From positions 20,847,735 to 20,911,734 of the forward strand of contig OY987307.1 in the NCBI GenBank assembly GCA_963920635.1: a DNA stretch of 64,000 nucleotides, written 5' to 3'. This document shows, one piece after another, positions 10,795 through 21,300 of this stretch (the first letter of the stretch is position 1; each line of letters opens with the position of its first letter). The notes beneath the pieces were generated by a model. That model made no database searches, was not told where the DNA came from, and was given only the letters and a program-made list of their open reading frames with translations. The position numbers were made by a program, and so were the translations under genes. The stretch is from Pseudeuparius sepicola (taxonomy: Eukaryota; Arthropoda; Insecta; Coleoptera; Anthribidae).

Positions 10795-11262
10795 GTAGTT
10801 TTAATTGGGTTTTCCGCCATCGAACTGGTTAAAAGACAACCTTTTCAAGTTGCCTGGAAAATTAATAAATTTTTCAGGTTAAAATGTCCTGACAACAGGA
10901 ACAATAGCCTAGCCACCTGTCTGATATTGTACCCTGTGGTCTATCTAATTATCTATACTACTCTTTGAATAAGTGGCAATAATATTTTACTGAATTCCAC
11001 TGAACATTCAGCAACACAGTTGTCTGTACTTCCTAGAATAAATGCTGATTCTTTAATTTTTTTTCGTCTATTTCCTACTTCTTCTTTGAGAATTGGTTTG
11101 GACCTATCCCACAAAATCCTATGATTGTTATTAAAAGAGTGTTCACATATTTTCGACTTGGAAATTTGATTTTGCCTGATATAATTTTTATCTTTCAAAC
11201 GAACGTTAAATAGCGTACAAGTCTCCTCAACATAGAACTTTCCACATTCGCAAGGAATTTTA
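10795..11262 (-). mobile_element. Penelope-like element family A, minus-strand copy
   Basis: Same family as 6745-7470, inverted. The frame at 10953-11198 reads KNYIRQNQISKSKICEHSF and continues to the same C-terminus, and the terminal region lies at 10795-10925. The copy is truncated at the GIY-YIG N-terminus (ECGKFYV can be read near 11240), next to a TAAA-rich stretch at 11258-11287. Confidence 0.8.
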
Positions 11263-11398
11263 AATAAATAAATAAATAAACAAATAAATTTTAAAAAATA
11301 CCATTGTGGTATTGTGGTTTGTTTTATTGCGTTTCAAAATTTAATATTTTTGCAAAATTGTTCAGTTAGCATTTTATTTCCTATTGTGATTTGGAGAA

Positions 11399-11533
11399 TA
11401 CAGGGTGCGCCCAAGGAAGGCGCCGGCAAATACATTGAACAAATGGCAAAGCCTTTTGCCGGAACTAAAATACCTAATTTCGTTGCAGATAGGTAGACCT
11501 AAGGCCGTGGAGTTTTAGGTGGATTACCCTGTT
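11399..11533. mobile_element. Small repeat with ACAGGGT...ACCCTGT ends
   Basis: A 135-bp segment bounded by ACAGGGT on the left and ACCCTGT on the right, resembling ends of Tc1/mariner-type MITEs in this window. Arms are short and no target duplication is clear. Confidence 0.25.
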
Positions 11534-11739
11534 TATGTTGAACGATTAGGTAGAATGCTATTGTGCTGTTATATTTGTCTGGTTATATTTCGTCTGTGAT
11601 TTTTTGTACATCGATACCAAATAGACCTCTTGGTTTGGAAGAGTATAGGTTATATCGCCGGGAAGGTGTACGAGTTGCTTTGAAGACGCCATCTCAGCTT
11701 ATCGAAATGTGTGCGTTAAAGGTATTCCTTGCAGCGCAG

Positions 11740-12090
11740 CCATTTGTATGCCAGCCCGCCCCCGATAAAAACGTCCCCGAGATGGGAAACAACAGATAGG
11801 CCGCCCCTGCGTTATCTCCCTGGGAAAGGGGGCGGGCGGGGGGTGCCAAGGGGATAGGGAGGAAATGAATAATACGTCAAAATTTCCATACAAACGAAAA
11901 CACCCTTCTTAAAATTTTAACCCTCCCCCGCCTTATACTTTAATGTCGTCCCGGGATCCGCGTTAAATATATTCATCATCGGGGGTGGGGTTGCTGCGCA
12001 AAATACAAGCGACCTTTCTGTTATTTTCTTTGGGGCCGTATTCAAGTTATAATCTTTCCACGCAGGGACGGGCTCGGCCCGAGTCAGCCG
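11740..12090. other. GC-rich island
   Basis: G- and C-run-rich block immediately before the tandem array. No coding similarity recognised. Confidence 0.45.
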
Positions 12091-12117
12091 AAAGTTATGT
12101 CGTCCTTGTTGGCCTCA

Positions 12118-13375
12118 GGGGACTTATCCGGAGACAATAATACGGGGAAAAAGGCGTAGGTAGTGTCACAGAGAAACCATATAAAAAATAAATTGTATTT
12201 CGAATTTATTTGACATGCTGTATTTAAATGATCTAAGGGATTTAAAACAGCGCTTTCATGTAGTAGATCCCAATTTTCCATTAAAGTATCACACAGTTTC
12301 CTAACCGACTATAACCAGCTCTATATTTTGACATGAGCTCTCCAGCATTAAACTTTGTAGCCGATACATATTGCATACTTCTAATGCTTACTTGATGATG
12401 GTTTTGTATTACCAAATGCTACAAAATTTTCCATTAGGGGACTTATCTGGAGACAATAATACGTGGAAAAAGGCGTAGGTAGTGTCACAGACAAACCATA
12501 TAAAAAATAAATTGTATCTCCACTTATTTGACATGTATTTAAATGATCTAAGGGATTTAAAATAGCGCTTTCATGTAGTAGATCCCGGTTTTCCATTAAA
12601 GTATCACACAGTTTTTACTGAGCAATACCTAACCGACTAACCAGTTCTATATTTTGACATTAGCTCTCCAGCATCAAACTTTGTAGCATTATTAATGACT
12701 AACCCGATACATAGTGCATACTTATAATGCTTACTTGATGATGGTTTTGTATTACCAAATGCTAAAAAAAAAATCCATTAGGGGACTTATCCGGAGACAA
12801 TAATACGTGGAAAAAGGCGTAGGTAGTGTCACAGAGAAACCATATAAAAAATAAATTGTACCTCCACTTATTTGACATGTATTTAAATGATCTAAGGGAT
12901 TTAAAACAGCGCTTTCATGTAGTAGATCCCGATTTTCCATTAAAGTATCACACATTTTTTAATGAGGCAATACCTAACCGACTAACCAGTTCTATATTTT
13001 GACATTAGCTCTCCAGCATCAAACTTTGTAGCATTATTAATGACTAACCCGATACATAGTGCATACTTCTAATGCTTACTTGATGATGGTTTTGTATTAC
13101 CAAATGCTGCAAAATTTTCCATTAGGGGACTTATCCGGAGACAATAATACGTGGAAAAAGGCGTAGGTAGTGTCACAGAGAAACCATATAAAAAATAAAT
13201 TGTACCTCCACTTATTTGACATGTATTTAAATGATCCAAGGGATTTAAAACAGCGCTTTCATGTAGTAGATCCCGATTTTCCATTAAAGTATCACACATT
13301 TTTTAATGAGCAATACCTAACCGACTAACCAGCTCTATATTTTGACATTAGTTCTCCAGCATCAAACTTTGTGGC
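12118..13375. repeat. Tandem array, ~344-bp unit, four copies
   Basis: Four head-to-tail copies begin at about 12118, 12437, 12781 and 13125, so the periods are 319, 344 and 344. The landmark GGGGACTTATC opens each unit. The first unit is shorter because it lacks a block around CATTATTAATGACTAAC. The last is cut off after about 250 bp. Copies 2-4 are very similar. A 70-75-codon minus-strand frame recurs in each unit, but it is frameshifted in the first, so it is more likely a by-product of the repeat than a gene. Looks like a short satellite or a local tandem duplication. Confidence 0.9.
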
Positions 13376-13678
13376 ATTGCTACAAAATTTTTCATTTTGT
13401 AATTCTATTTGGGGACATTCGATTTATCATTTCTACGGGAAAATATTCTTGAGCGGATCCGGTCCTGCCTTGTTGGCATTTCCGCCGGTTATCTTAGAGG
13501 TCGTTATCGTGGATGACAATATAAAATATGAGGAAACATTTTTCCCAAGAGTGACGTTCCAGGGACAATTTGAGTTAATGATGCGTAATAATAAGCGAAA
13601 TATGGGGTGGGTTAAAGTATATTGTTGGTAAAATTACGGTGAATTATGCACATGGGCAAACACGATATCGCCAGCCTT

Positions 13679-14215
13679 TTAGTAGATAGTAAACTTGGCA
13701 TAGGCAAGATGAGTTTCATCTTTATAGAGACAGATCGTCATTCTTGAAGCAGAGTATTTAATCGGGTACATGTTTTGTGAGGTACAATGGCGAGAATTGT
13801 AAAGCATTTGATCGTGGAATAGGTATAGGTAAAAAGTGCCAGAATACCTGACAGTAACGCTTGGTACTTGGATGGAAATCTGAGCATCAATATCAGGGCT
13901 GTCAATGCCATTGCTTTGCCATTGACTCCACATCGTGTCTGGACATCAACAGTAGTGGTGGAGAATGCCTAATGGTAGACATACTCCCTCTGCCTTAGAA
14001 CTTATATACCTAGTTCAGGAACTTTCTTTGTATCTTTTCAATAGTTTGAATAGTACGGTTATCGTAATATGAAGGAGGCCATATCACGGACGCGTATTCC
14101 AGTCGTGATCTCACTAATGAATAGTATAGTTAGCAGCAAAGTACTCCAGTCGCCAATTTCACGGCTTTTGCTGATTAAAATGGCCAGCGTTTTAAGACAT
14201 TTGGCGACAAGTTCA
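13679..14215 (-). pseudogene. Jockey-like LINE, reverse transcriptase C-terminus
   Basis: On the minus strand, from about 14215 downward, one frame reads KCLKTLAILISKSREIGDW. After a frameshift it reads YSLVRSRLEYASVIWPP, the well-conserved block at the end of jockey-group reverse transcriptases, then NRTIQTIEKIQRKFLN. After a stop and another shift comes the C-terminal part with VPSVTVRYSGTFYLYLF, ending at a stop near 13679. The catalytic core is absent. This is the 3' part of a LINE different in sequence from the one at 862-2318. At least two frameshifts and one stop make it inactive. Confidence 0.8.
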
Positions 14216-14225
14216 CTTATAATTC

Positions 14226-14480
14226 GACAATTTTTCGAGAGCTACACGCTACACCCGCACACGTGTAAGATATTGTCGCGTCTCCTTCGTGAGTCGCGTA
14301 GTCTCTTAGGACTCTTCAGGATCGGTTGCAAGTCCGGCGAGCGCTGGTAGTTCGTAGTCGCACACTGAACGCAGGTAAGGGAGTTCAGTATTGAAGAAGT
14401 TTGGTTCGTAATAAAGCTTTATTCAAGACAGAAACACGCCTGTGGTGACCCAGGCTGGGCGGGGGTGGCTCGCGACGTGG
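14226..14480 (+). mobile_element. Possible LTR end with tRNA-Trp-type primer site
   Basis: At about 14440 the sequence TGGTGACCC follows a stretch with a polyadenylation-like AATAAAGCTTTATT (about 14410). TGGTGACCC is what a primer-binding site for tRNA-Trp would look like, as used by some Ty3/gypsy elements of the CsRn1 group. No gag or pol is readable downstream, and the left LTR boundary is not defined. This is an inference from a few short motifs. Confidence 0.3.
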
Positions 14481-15199
14481 AAAGCGTTCGCGAAAGATGG
14501 ACGTATGAGCGTGACGAATCGCTCAGTTCTTGGATAGCACCAAGAGCCCGTCATAGGTTCCCAGAGACACGCGAGGGACATGCCGGGAAACCTATTGCCT
14601 GTTCTCCAGCTTCCTAGTAGGAGCTGTCGCTACCCGCTGGACGTCAGGTCATGGATCAACCTATATGTCTTTAACTCAGCCAGCAAGTGTGATCCAAGTG
14701 GCGGTCAGGAAACCGATTGATCCACTGAATGATTTGGCGGCCGAAGCGCCGAAAATTATACCTAAATTCTTTGTCGGCACTTTCGTGACCTACCTACCTT
14801 TCGGCTGTTATTTTAATTGCTCCGATTGCAAACATTGATTAATTATTAATTTATTCGAAGTTGGCATGTGTTTGCCAATAAATGCTTTCTATTTGTAAAA
14901 TTATTAGTTTAGTTATTTAGTTAATAGATGTCCTTGTTTTTAAGCGTATTAACTTATTCCAGAGATGTCGCTTTCCTTTTATAAATTCAAACTTTGATTT
15001 TAATTCTTCTTCAACAAACTGTCACTTCGTGACAATATTTCAAAGTGATCTTCTTAGACTTTGCATTGGTTCGGATTTAGGTCTAAATTATTAGTTGCAT
15101 ACCAAGTAGAAAGCAGATCGAGATTTAGTTGCAAATTTGAGAAAATAATCTTGAATCAATAGGTAATATATCAAGTGAGATGCGGTAAGTAGTCTGGAT
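14480..15199. other. Stretch without recognised gene
   Basis: To about 14780 the composition is balanced and could be internal sequence of the LTR-type element, but no frame shows a family I know. After that it is AT-rich with nothing recognisable. Confidence 0.4.
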
Positions 15200-15285
15200 T
15201 AGAGGCCCTGTATGACACAAAAAGTGACAGTTATTCGTTTTTAACAACGAATAACTGTGACTTTTGGTGTCGTACAGGGCCTCTA
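15200..15285. mobile_element. 86-bp hAT-type MITE
   Basis: An almost perfect hairpin. The left arm starts TAGAGGCCCTGTATGACAC and the right arm is its reverse complement with about three differences over 40 bases. It is flanked on both sides by the same 8 bases, GTCTGGAT (15192-15199 and 15286-15293). TAGAGG-type ends with an 8-bp duplication are the hallmark of hAT elements. It encodes nothing. Confidence 0.85.
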
Positions 15286-15608
15286 GTCTGGATGTGTTGT
15301 TTAGAAAGGTGTTAGATTGAAATTTGTACGACACTCAGACAACTTACGTTCTTAGCCGTAAAAAATTAAATTAAGTTACAATCAAAAATAGATAGGTAGT
15401 CAAAGTCAATGAGATACCTAGAATTGGCACTATCACATATTTTGTGACGACAGAAAATTTAATTCCAGAAATTTATAATGGACTGATAATCTGGGTGTAT
15501 CGGATTCCCGTTCTTAAACCAATCTCGAGTGTAGTCTATAGGAAGGTACATACAGAACAAAGAGTAACTGACCGAACTGCTCACACTGAAAGCGAATATG
15601 TTGTTATA

Positions 15609-16518
15609 CAGTGTGTTTCACTTCAAGTCGAGACAATTCATTATTTTTTTACGGGTTGACCGATTTTCAAAAACTTTTTTTATAAAAATATATTGCTCCG
15701 AAAGATCTACATTTTGTCACTAATTTTTTTCAGATTCGTCTTTTCCATGACCTACTACGATCAAAATTATACCCCCAAAAACTGTAAAAGTATACATCAG
15801 GCATTTTTTAGAAAAAAAATTAATAGCACAGTCGTATTGGCCATACCCGAAAACCCCATATACCAAGTTTCACGGTCATAACTTATACAGGGCGTTCACA
15901 AAATAGCTTTAAACATAGCAAAGTTACGGTTTTTCGGAGTACCTATTCTGTACAAACACCGAGACATATTTTAAATTTATTTCTTTGCAGTTTGATTAGG
16001 GCTCACATAAGCCATCGATTGCCACGATTTCATGGCCCTGCCTTAGACAGGGAGTTCGCATTAAAAAGACAAAAATCGAAAAAAATCGATTTTTCTCTTG
16101 GTGTTTTTTTTTCATTTTTTTCTACATTTTTATCTTATGCCTATTAAAGAACATAAACAATATTAAATTCTAGAAAGTATTTTCAATAAAAAGCACCCTT
16201 TTTTATTTGAAAATAATTTTAAAACATCTCTCGGTGTTTGTACAGAGTACTCCGAAAAACCGTATTTTTTGCTATGTTTGAAGTCATTTTGTGACCGTGA
16301 AACTTGGTATGTGGGGTTTTCGAGTATGGCCAATACGATTGTGCTATTCGTTTTTTCCTAAAAAATGCCTAATGTACTTTTGCAGTTTTTGGGGGTATAA
16401 TTTTGATCGTAGTAGGTCATGGAAAAGACGAATCTGAAAAAATATACTATATTAAAAAAAATTTGAAAATCGGTCAACCCGTAAAAAATAATGAATTGTC
16501 TCGAAGTGAAACACACTG
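15609..16518. mobile_element. Foldback Tc1/mariner-type element, TA-flanked
   Basis: 910-bp element with inverted arms of about 300-370 bp. It starts CAGTGTGTTTCACTTC and ends with the reverse complement, with TA on both sides (15607-15608 and 16519-16520). Open frames in both arms (for example TYYDQNYTPKNCKS) are mirror images of each other and not genes. The terminal sequence recurs near 24188-24220 and, more weakly, near 47350-47390, so it is a family. Confidence 0.8.
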
Positions 16519-16744
16519 TAGATAACAATTTATTGCATAATGAGGTTGTAAAGTTAAACAAACCTTTTGACTTACTTTTTTTAGTGCCGATTTCTGAGTT
16601 CCTAATACCTATTTTGAGATTCTTTATAGCGCCGATTTAAAAAAAAATCTGTTTATTGCGAGAATGTACCTACTATGTTTTCTCTTGCATTTACTCAATT
16701 AAAGCAACCTGCAATAATATCAATTCTTAATTCGAAACTGACAC

Positions 16745-17010
16745 TGCCGTCGCAACCGCGGGCTGCCCCCTCCCCCCCCCCGTCATTAAAATAATTACGA
16801 TGCGTCGGAGGGCCGGCCATTATGGCAACACCGGAAGTGCCGCCCGGCCGCCCACCCACTTCCGCCGAAGAACCGCCGCGCAAAAACGTCGAAAAAGACA
16901 ACAATGGCGGGCCGCCCTTTGAGTAATTGGGCGGTCCGCGCCCGCCTCGCCTCTCTTTGCCTTTCATTATTTTAATAATGATGCCGCGGAAAACGGGGCC
17001 AAACAGAAGG
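16745..17010. other. GC-rich island ending at a splice-donor-like site
   Basis: GC-rich block with GGCCATTATGGC and ATAATTA motifs. At its right edge a short plus-strand frame starting ATGATGCCGCGG runs into AGAAG followed by GTAAGT (about 17008), a good splice donor. Could be a small first exon with a CpG-rich promoter, but no downstream exon was found and the translated stretch is only about ten residues. Confidence 0.3.
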
Positions 17011-17522
17011 TAAGTGACTTGCGTCGTTGGAATGAATGGGATGAGGTTTCGGTTGGTGAAAGTTGACTTTTGTAGAACTCCGACTTTTCGATATGTTTCA
17101 GCTTTTGTACACTTGTCAATAACCCGATATTTGTGGAAGCAAGTGGCATCCACACTAATCGGGATGCTGGATCTTAACCTCTGGGGGCAGTACAAGTGTT
17201 CCTTTTAATTATTTTCATTCTTGTTGATGTACTTGTTTTAAGCCACAGGGCGAAAAAAATTTACAAATATGTCGACAACTTGCTGTTGAATACATGTTTA
17301 TAATTTAGTGGCGTGCGGTGATATAATTAGTTTGTAAGGGAGCGAACAGACTCTTTTGGGATCCTGCAAAGGCGGGTATACATAGCTCAGTTCAGATAGT
17401 GTTGAAAATGCATAAGTTTAGACCATATAGTTATCGCCCAGTTCGAAAACTGTATGAAAATGATAACTACAGAAGGCGCGAATATTGACGTTTAGTGTTG
17501 GAGAGGCAGGCGGAAAATGATC

Positions 17523-19667
17523 ACTGATCGGATTATATGCAATCAAAAACCTTTATAATATGCACATATATATGCATACAATTTTTTAAATATATGCATG
17601 ATATATGCAAAAGCACCATGAAATATGCAATGACTAATTCCATGGCTTTTCTTTGGCAAAATTATTAAAATAAACAACTAAACTAATTTTAAACATGTAA
17701 TTACATATTTTACATTATTGTACAAATATATGCATAAACGTAACTTAATATACTAAACTTCAAGATCAATCTGAAATATTGTAAAATGCACTAGTAACAA
17801 TATGTGTTTCAAGGTTTCCTACTGTAAAATTATGTCTTCGGTCACTAAGAATATGCTTATATAAAGAAAATGATCTTTGTACATCAACCGAAGTTATATA
17901 CAGGACAAAATTTTAAGTTTGGAATTAAAGCCGGTTTAATATCCAAATTTTCTAAAGTTATACCGGACATTACATTTGAAGCCTGAACTAAAACATTATA
18001 ACCCGGATTTCTTTCAATTACCAACTTAGTAGCTACGGCTTTTCCTACTTCACCTCGCACTTGCTTACAATTATATATAAATTTTTCTACTCTATCTATT
18101 GACTCTGGCAGGCTTTTAGACATTCCTTCTAACTTTAAAACAAGTTCTGGTACAAAACTATAGTTACTTTTAATGTAAATCAATTGCTGTTCAATTTTAG
18201 AATTTTGAAGAAGTAGTTTGCATTTTTGAATGGATTGGGAATCATCTTCAATTTGTAAAAGTAACACTTTAAATTTTTTGAAATTATCTGCATAAAATAT
18301 TGCGGCTCGAATCCAGGTGCCCCACCTGGTGACAACAGGCTCAGGTGGTAATGGTGTTTCAGGTAAATACGATTTATAAAACTGCACTATTAATGGGGCC
18401 TTTAAAAAAAATTCTTCCCATTATATAGCAATTAAATCATTGACCACTGGGAAGGAAGTTCTAATTGTCTCTGCAACCCTATTGAATCCATGGGCTAGCC
18501 AAGTTACATAAATTAAATTTTCATAAAATATTTTTAAATTCCGCCCTGCCTTTAACATATACGGTGCAGCATCGGACAACAGAATAAGAACTTTATCTGT
18601 AGGGACTGGATGTGGCAGATAGAAATGTGTTAATGTTTCTTGAATATAACGGGTAACTGTTAGGTTGTTTGTTTTTTCAAGTTCTTTTACTGCTATAAGA
18701 TGAGGTTTTCCAGGTTCTTCAGAAAGTTTTCCAATCATTAGATTAGCTATGTAACGACCGCAAGCATCAGTTGTTTCGTCAAAAATAATATATATGTAGT
18801 TATCTGCAATTTCTTTCTTAATTTCTTCTATCACTGAAGCATATACCTTTCCAAAGACGTTTCTTCTTAATGTAGATTCATCTGGAGTGTTAAATTTGCA
18901 GTACTTTTGCAGAAATGCCTTCACTTGAGGGTTGGTCATCTTGCGGAGAAGAATATTCGCAGCCAAAAACATTCTGCACAAATATTCATTAAATTCGGTC
19001 TGCCCATGGTGTTGATTACTGCTGACTTCCAAAGCTTGCTTCAACGTTGACTGAACAGGACCCGATTTGATTCTGTTAGCCTTAGAAATGTGGGACCGCG
19101 TCTTGGCGTGCTGGTCTACTTGGAATTTCTTCTAGCAGGAAACAATTTTGAACAAGCCTTGCAAAAAATGCGATCGCCATCCAAAATAAGTTCTGGATAC
19201 GGTTTAATCCACGAGGCACTTTGAATTTTTGGCATGTTCACTACGTAATTCACTTTGTTTGGGCACACTGATATTATAGTGATACTAGTAATTTCAAAAA
19301 GGATGCAAATAATTTATAGTAGAGGCGCAGGTAGGTATTCAAACCTCAGTTTAACAAAGCTATAAAAATCTATTAAATTATTTAAATTAATATTTAGCTG
19401 AATATTTTTGGATTATTGTTTATTGTATTGTTGGGTTTAAACTTTTATGGCTTTATATAGGTATTAAGCTGGGGCACCTACCTGTCCGAATGCCCATATT
19501 AAATAAATGACAAACAAAATTTCTTTATTTCTACTTTCCAAAATAGAAAATATTACGTAAATATGCAAGATATGCAAAGAAATCCTACATATGCATTAAA
19601 TGACCAAATTTGAAGATATATATGCAAAATATGTATAAAATATGCAATTGCATAAAATCCGGTCTTT
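17523..19667 (-). mobile_element. hAT element with 21-bp ends and 8-bp target duplication
   Basis: 2,145-bp element. The left end ACTGATCGGATTATATGCAA and the right end, read inward, AAAGACCGGATTTTATGCAA match at 17 of 21 positions including the next base. AAATGATC stands at both sides (17515-17522 and 19668-19675). The related mariner copy 2 carries AAATGATC once at about 56487, giving the empty site. Near both ends there are many ATATGCA/TGCATAT motifs (17537-17640 and 19560-19650), likely transposase-binding sites by analogy with other hAT elements. Confidence 0.92.
17766..19235 (-). pseudogene. hAT transposase (BED zinc finger, CGBP1-like)
   Basis: Would cut and paste the element. It starts at ATG 19235-19233 with MPKIQSASWIKPYPELILDG and a BED-type finger (CKAC, then after a frameshift near 19135 HAKTRSHISKANR). 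The central part at 18421-19044 has FDETTDACGRYIANLMIGKL and LLSDAAPYMLKAGRNLK, typical of hAT elements related to vertebrate CGBP1. After two indels near 18420, one in an 8-base homopolymer, it continues with VVTRWGTWIRAAIFYADNF. After a further frameshift near 17895 comes the C-terminal dimerisation block SVDVQRSFSLYKHILSDRRH, ending at a stop at about 17766. About 490 codons in all, a normal length. Four or more indels make it a pseudogene, but the order of domains is complete, so insertion is fairly recent. Confidence 0.9.
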
Positions 19668-20279
19668 AAATGATCAGTTTAAAGGTGCGTTTTTTTATCA
19701 CTTGCAAAGATTACACTATACTACTATTAACTAACTACAACTATACTAATAGACATTACTATTCTATTACTTATACGGTTATATTACTATAACAGATTCT
19801 ATATTGTGGACTGATGAAGCCACTTTTACAACATGTTGCGTTTTTAATAGAAGAATCACTCAATATTGGTAATCAGAAAATACATACGACAGTTTCTTTA
19901 AATTCAAAACCAAGTCGAGCTTCAGTAAATGTTTGGTGTGGTATTTTTTGGAATCGCATAATTGGTCCAATATTTTTTGAAGGCGGTTTAACTGGACTAA
20001 AATATTTACAGCTCTTAAGAGGAGGAATTTCTGATCTATTGAATCAATGAGCCGAATATTGTTTGGCAACAAGACGGTGCGCGAGCACATAAATTAGATG
20101 GAACTATTTTCTAGCCTGCCAGAAGCCAAGACTTGACTCCACTCGATTTATTTTTGTTGGGCACTTTGAAGGAAGGGCACTTTGAAGGACCTAGACGAAT
20201 TTGAAAAACCATCGATTGCTTTGTAATTTTTGATTTTAGAACAAAGGGTCATAGGACAATTTTTGTTAAGAATTCAATT

Positions 20280-20780
20280 CCCTATCGACTGAGAATATTG
20301 TTTACTAGGTACTTATTTCATTTGAAAAAAAAAAGGGAACTTTATGAAGTAACTCGGGAACACGACGTTCGTGTTTTATTCTGGTTCCACCATCGTAATC
20401 AGCGGAAAAAATACTAATACTAGTTTGCCTATCTAACTGACCTTTTAGCTCAAATAATAAAGAAAGTTAGCAATAGTGCCGACTTAAGTTTAAAAACCCT
20501 GTATAACAGCGCTTTAAATTTAATTCCATTTTATTTGGAGACCCTCCCCTTTCGAAATCGCGTCTTAATCCCATCTCCAGAACCAATTCGCCGAGCTACT
20601 TACGCAACCCCCGTAGGACAATTCATCAAAAATAACGTTTCGAATTAATTAACAGCGTTGCCCCGGCGCGGCGAATCTTTAAAATTATCCATCACCGCCC
20701 CGGAGAAAAGCTAAGAATATGAGGGGGAAGGCGTTAGGCGCTGCGTCGCGGTTTCCGAGATAAACAAGATGTATGCGAGG
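20280..20780. other. Stretch without recognised gene
   Basis: AT-rich to 20560, then a mildly GC-rich block (20560-20720). One transposon-style ACCCTGTATA at about 20498. Nothing coding recognised. Confidence 0.4.
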
Positions 20781-21300
20781 TCGGAGTGGAGCTATCGGTT
20801 GATGGATAGTAGTCGGTATTGGATGGAAAAGAACAATCCAGGAGACATCGACGAGGCTTTCGCGGGAGTAGAGTCTCAGTCGCATCGTCCTACCCTGATG
20901 AAACCAGCTCCTTCGACGCTGGATGTATCCTAAAGAATCTCATCTGCTGATCTGTGGAAGTCTCCAATCAAGAACCAACTTGCTCCAATAGTTCCTAGAA
21001 AAATATAAGCCTACGATCGTGTGAGGCTTTAGTCAAGCTATCGGTTGATGGATACTGGCGGGTATTGGACGGAAAAGAACCATCCAGGGGATACTGATGA
21101 GGTTTTTACGACGATTAGACCATAAGATTGAGCCTTAGTCAGAACATCTTGCCCTGACGAAAGCTTGGCTCCAGCAGCTTCTTCGACGCAGGATGTAACC
21201 GAAAGAACATCGTCAGCTCATCATCAGTATCGTATTCGATCTGTGAAAAGTCTTCAATCAAGAATCAAGGAGATCTCATCGAACGCTGTGTAAGAACGTA
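20780..21300. repeat. Diverged tandem duplication, ~246-bp period
   Basis: Two adjacent related segments. GCTATCGGTTGATGGATA occurs at 20791 and again at 21037. It is followed in both by GGTATTGG, GGAAAAGAAC, ATCCAGG, then later TTCGACGC, GGATGTA and CAATCAAGAA. Identity is moderate, so the duplication is old. No frame is preserved through both copies. Function unknown. Confidence 0.7.

Larger units (their letters stand above)
17384..20280 (+). pseudogene. Mariner-like transposase copy 1, split by a hAT element
   Basis: Remnant of a Tc1/mariner-type transposase, a cut-and-paste DNA transposase with a D,D,D/E triad. The left piece (17384-17522) reads KMHKFRPYSYRPVRKLYEND. The right piece (from 19668) has WTDEATF near 19805 (first aspartate), SVNVWCGIFWNRIIGPIFFE, VWQQDGARAH (second aspartate, after a frameshift) and ARSQDLTPLD (third). 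The hAT element at 17523-19667 separates the halves. The 5' part is missing, and between the second and third aspartates about 14 residues present in copy 2 (55035-57254, minus) are deleted. Stops and shifts make it inactive. Confidence 0.85.

Noticed and set aside
12084..13299. Repeated 65-76-codon minus-strand protein in the tandem array
   Set aside because: The frame recurs because the DNA unit recurs. It is frameshifted in the first unit and carries no domain.
15693..16561. Coding sequence TYYDQNYTPKNCKS in two places
   Set aside because: The two frames are mirror images in the arms of one inverted repeat; no further protein similarity.
16695..17195. 166-codon minus-strand gene
   Set aside because: Half of it is glycine- and proline-rich translation of a GC island, the rest is unrelated; no domain.
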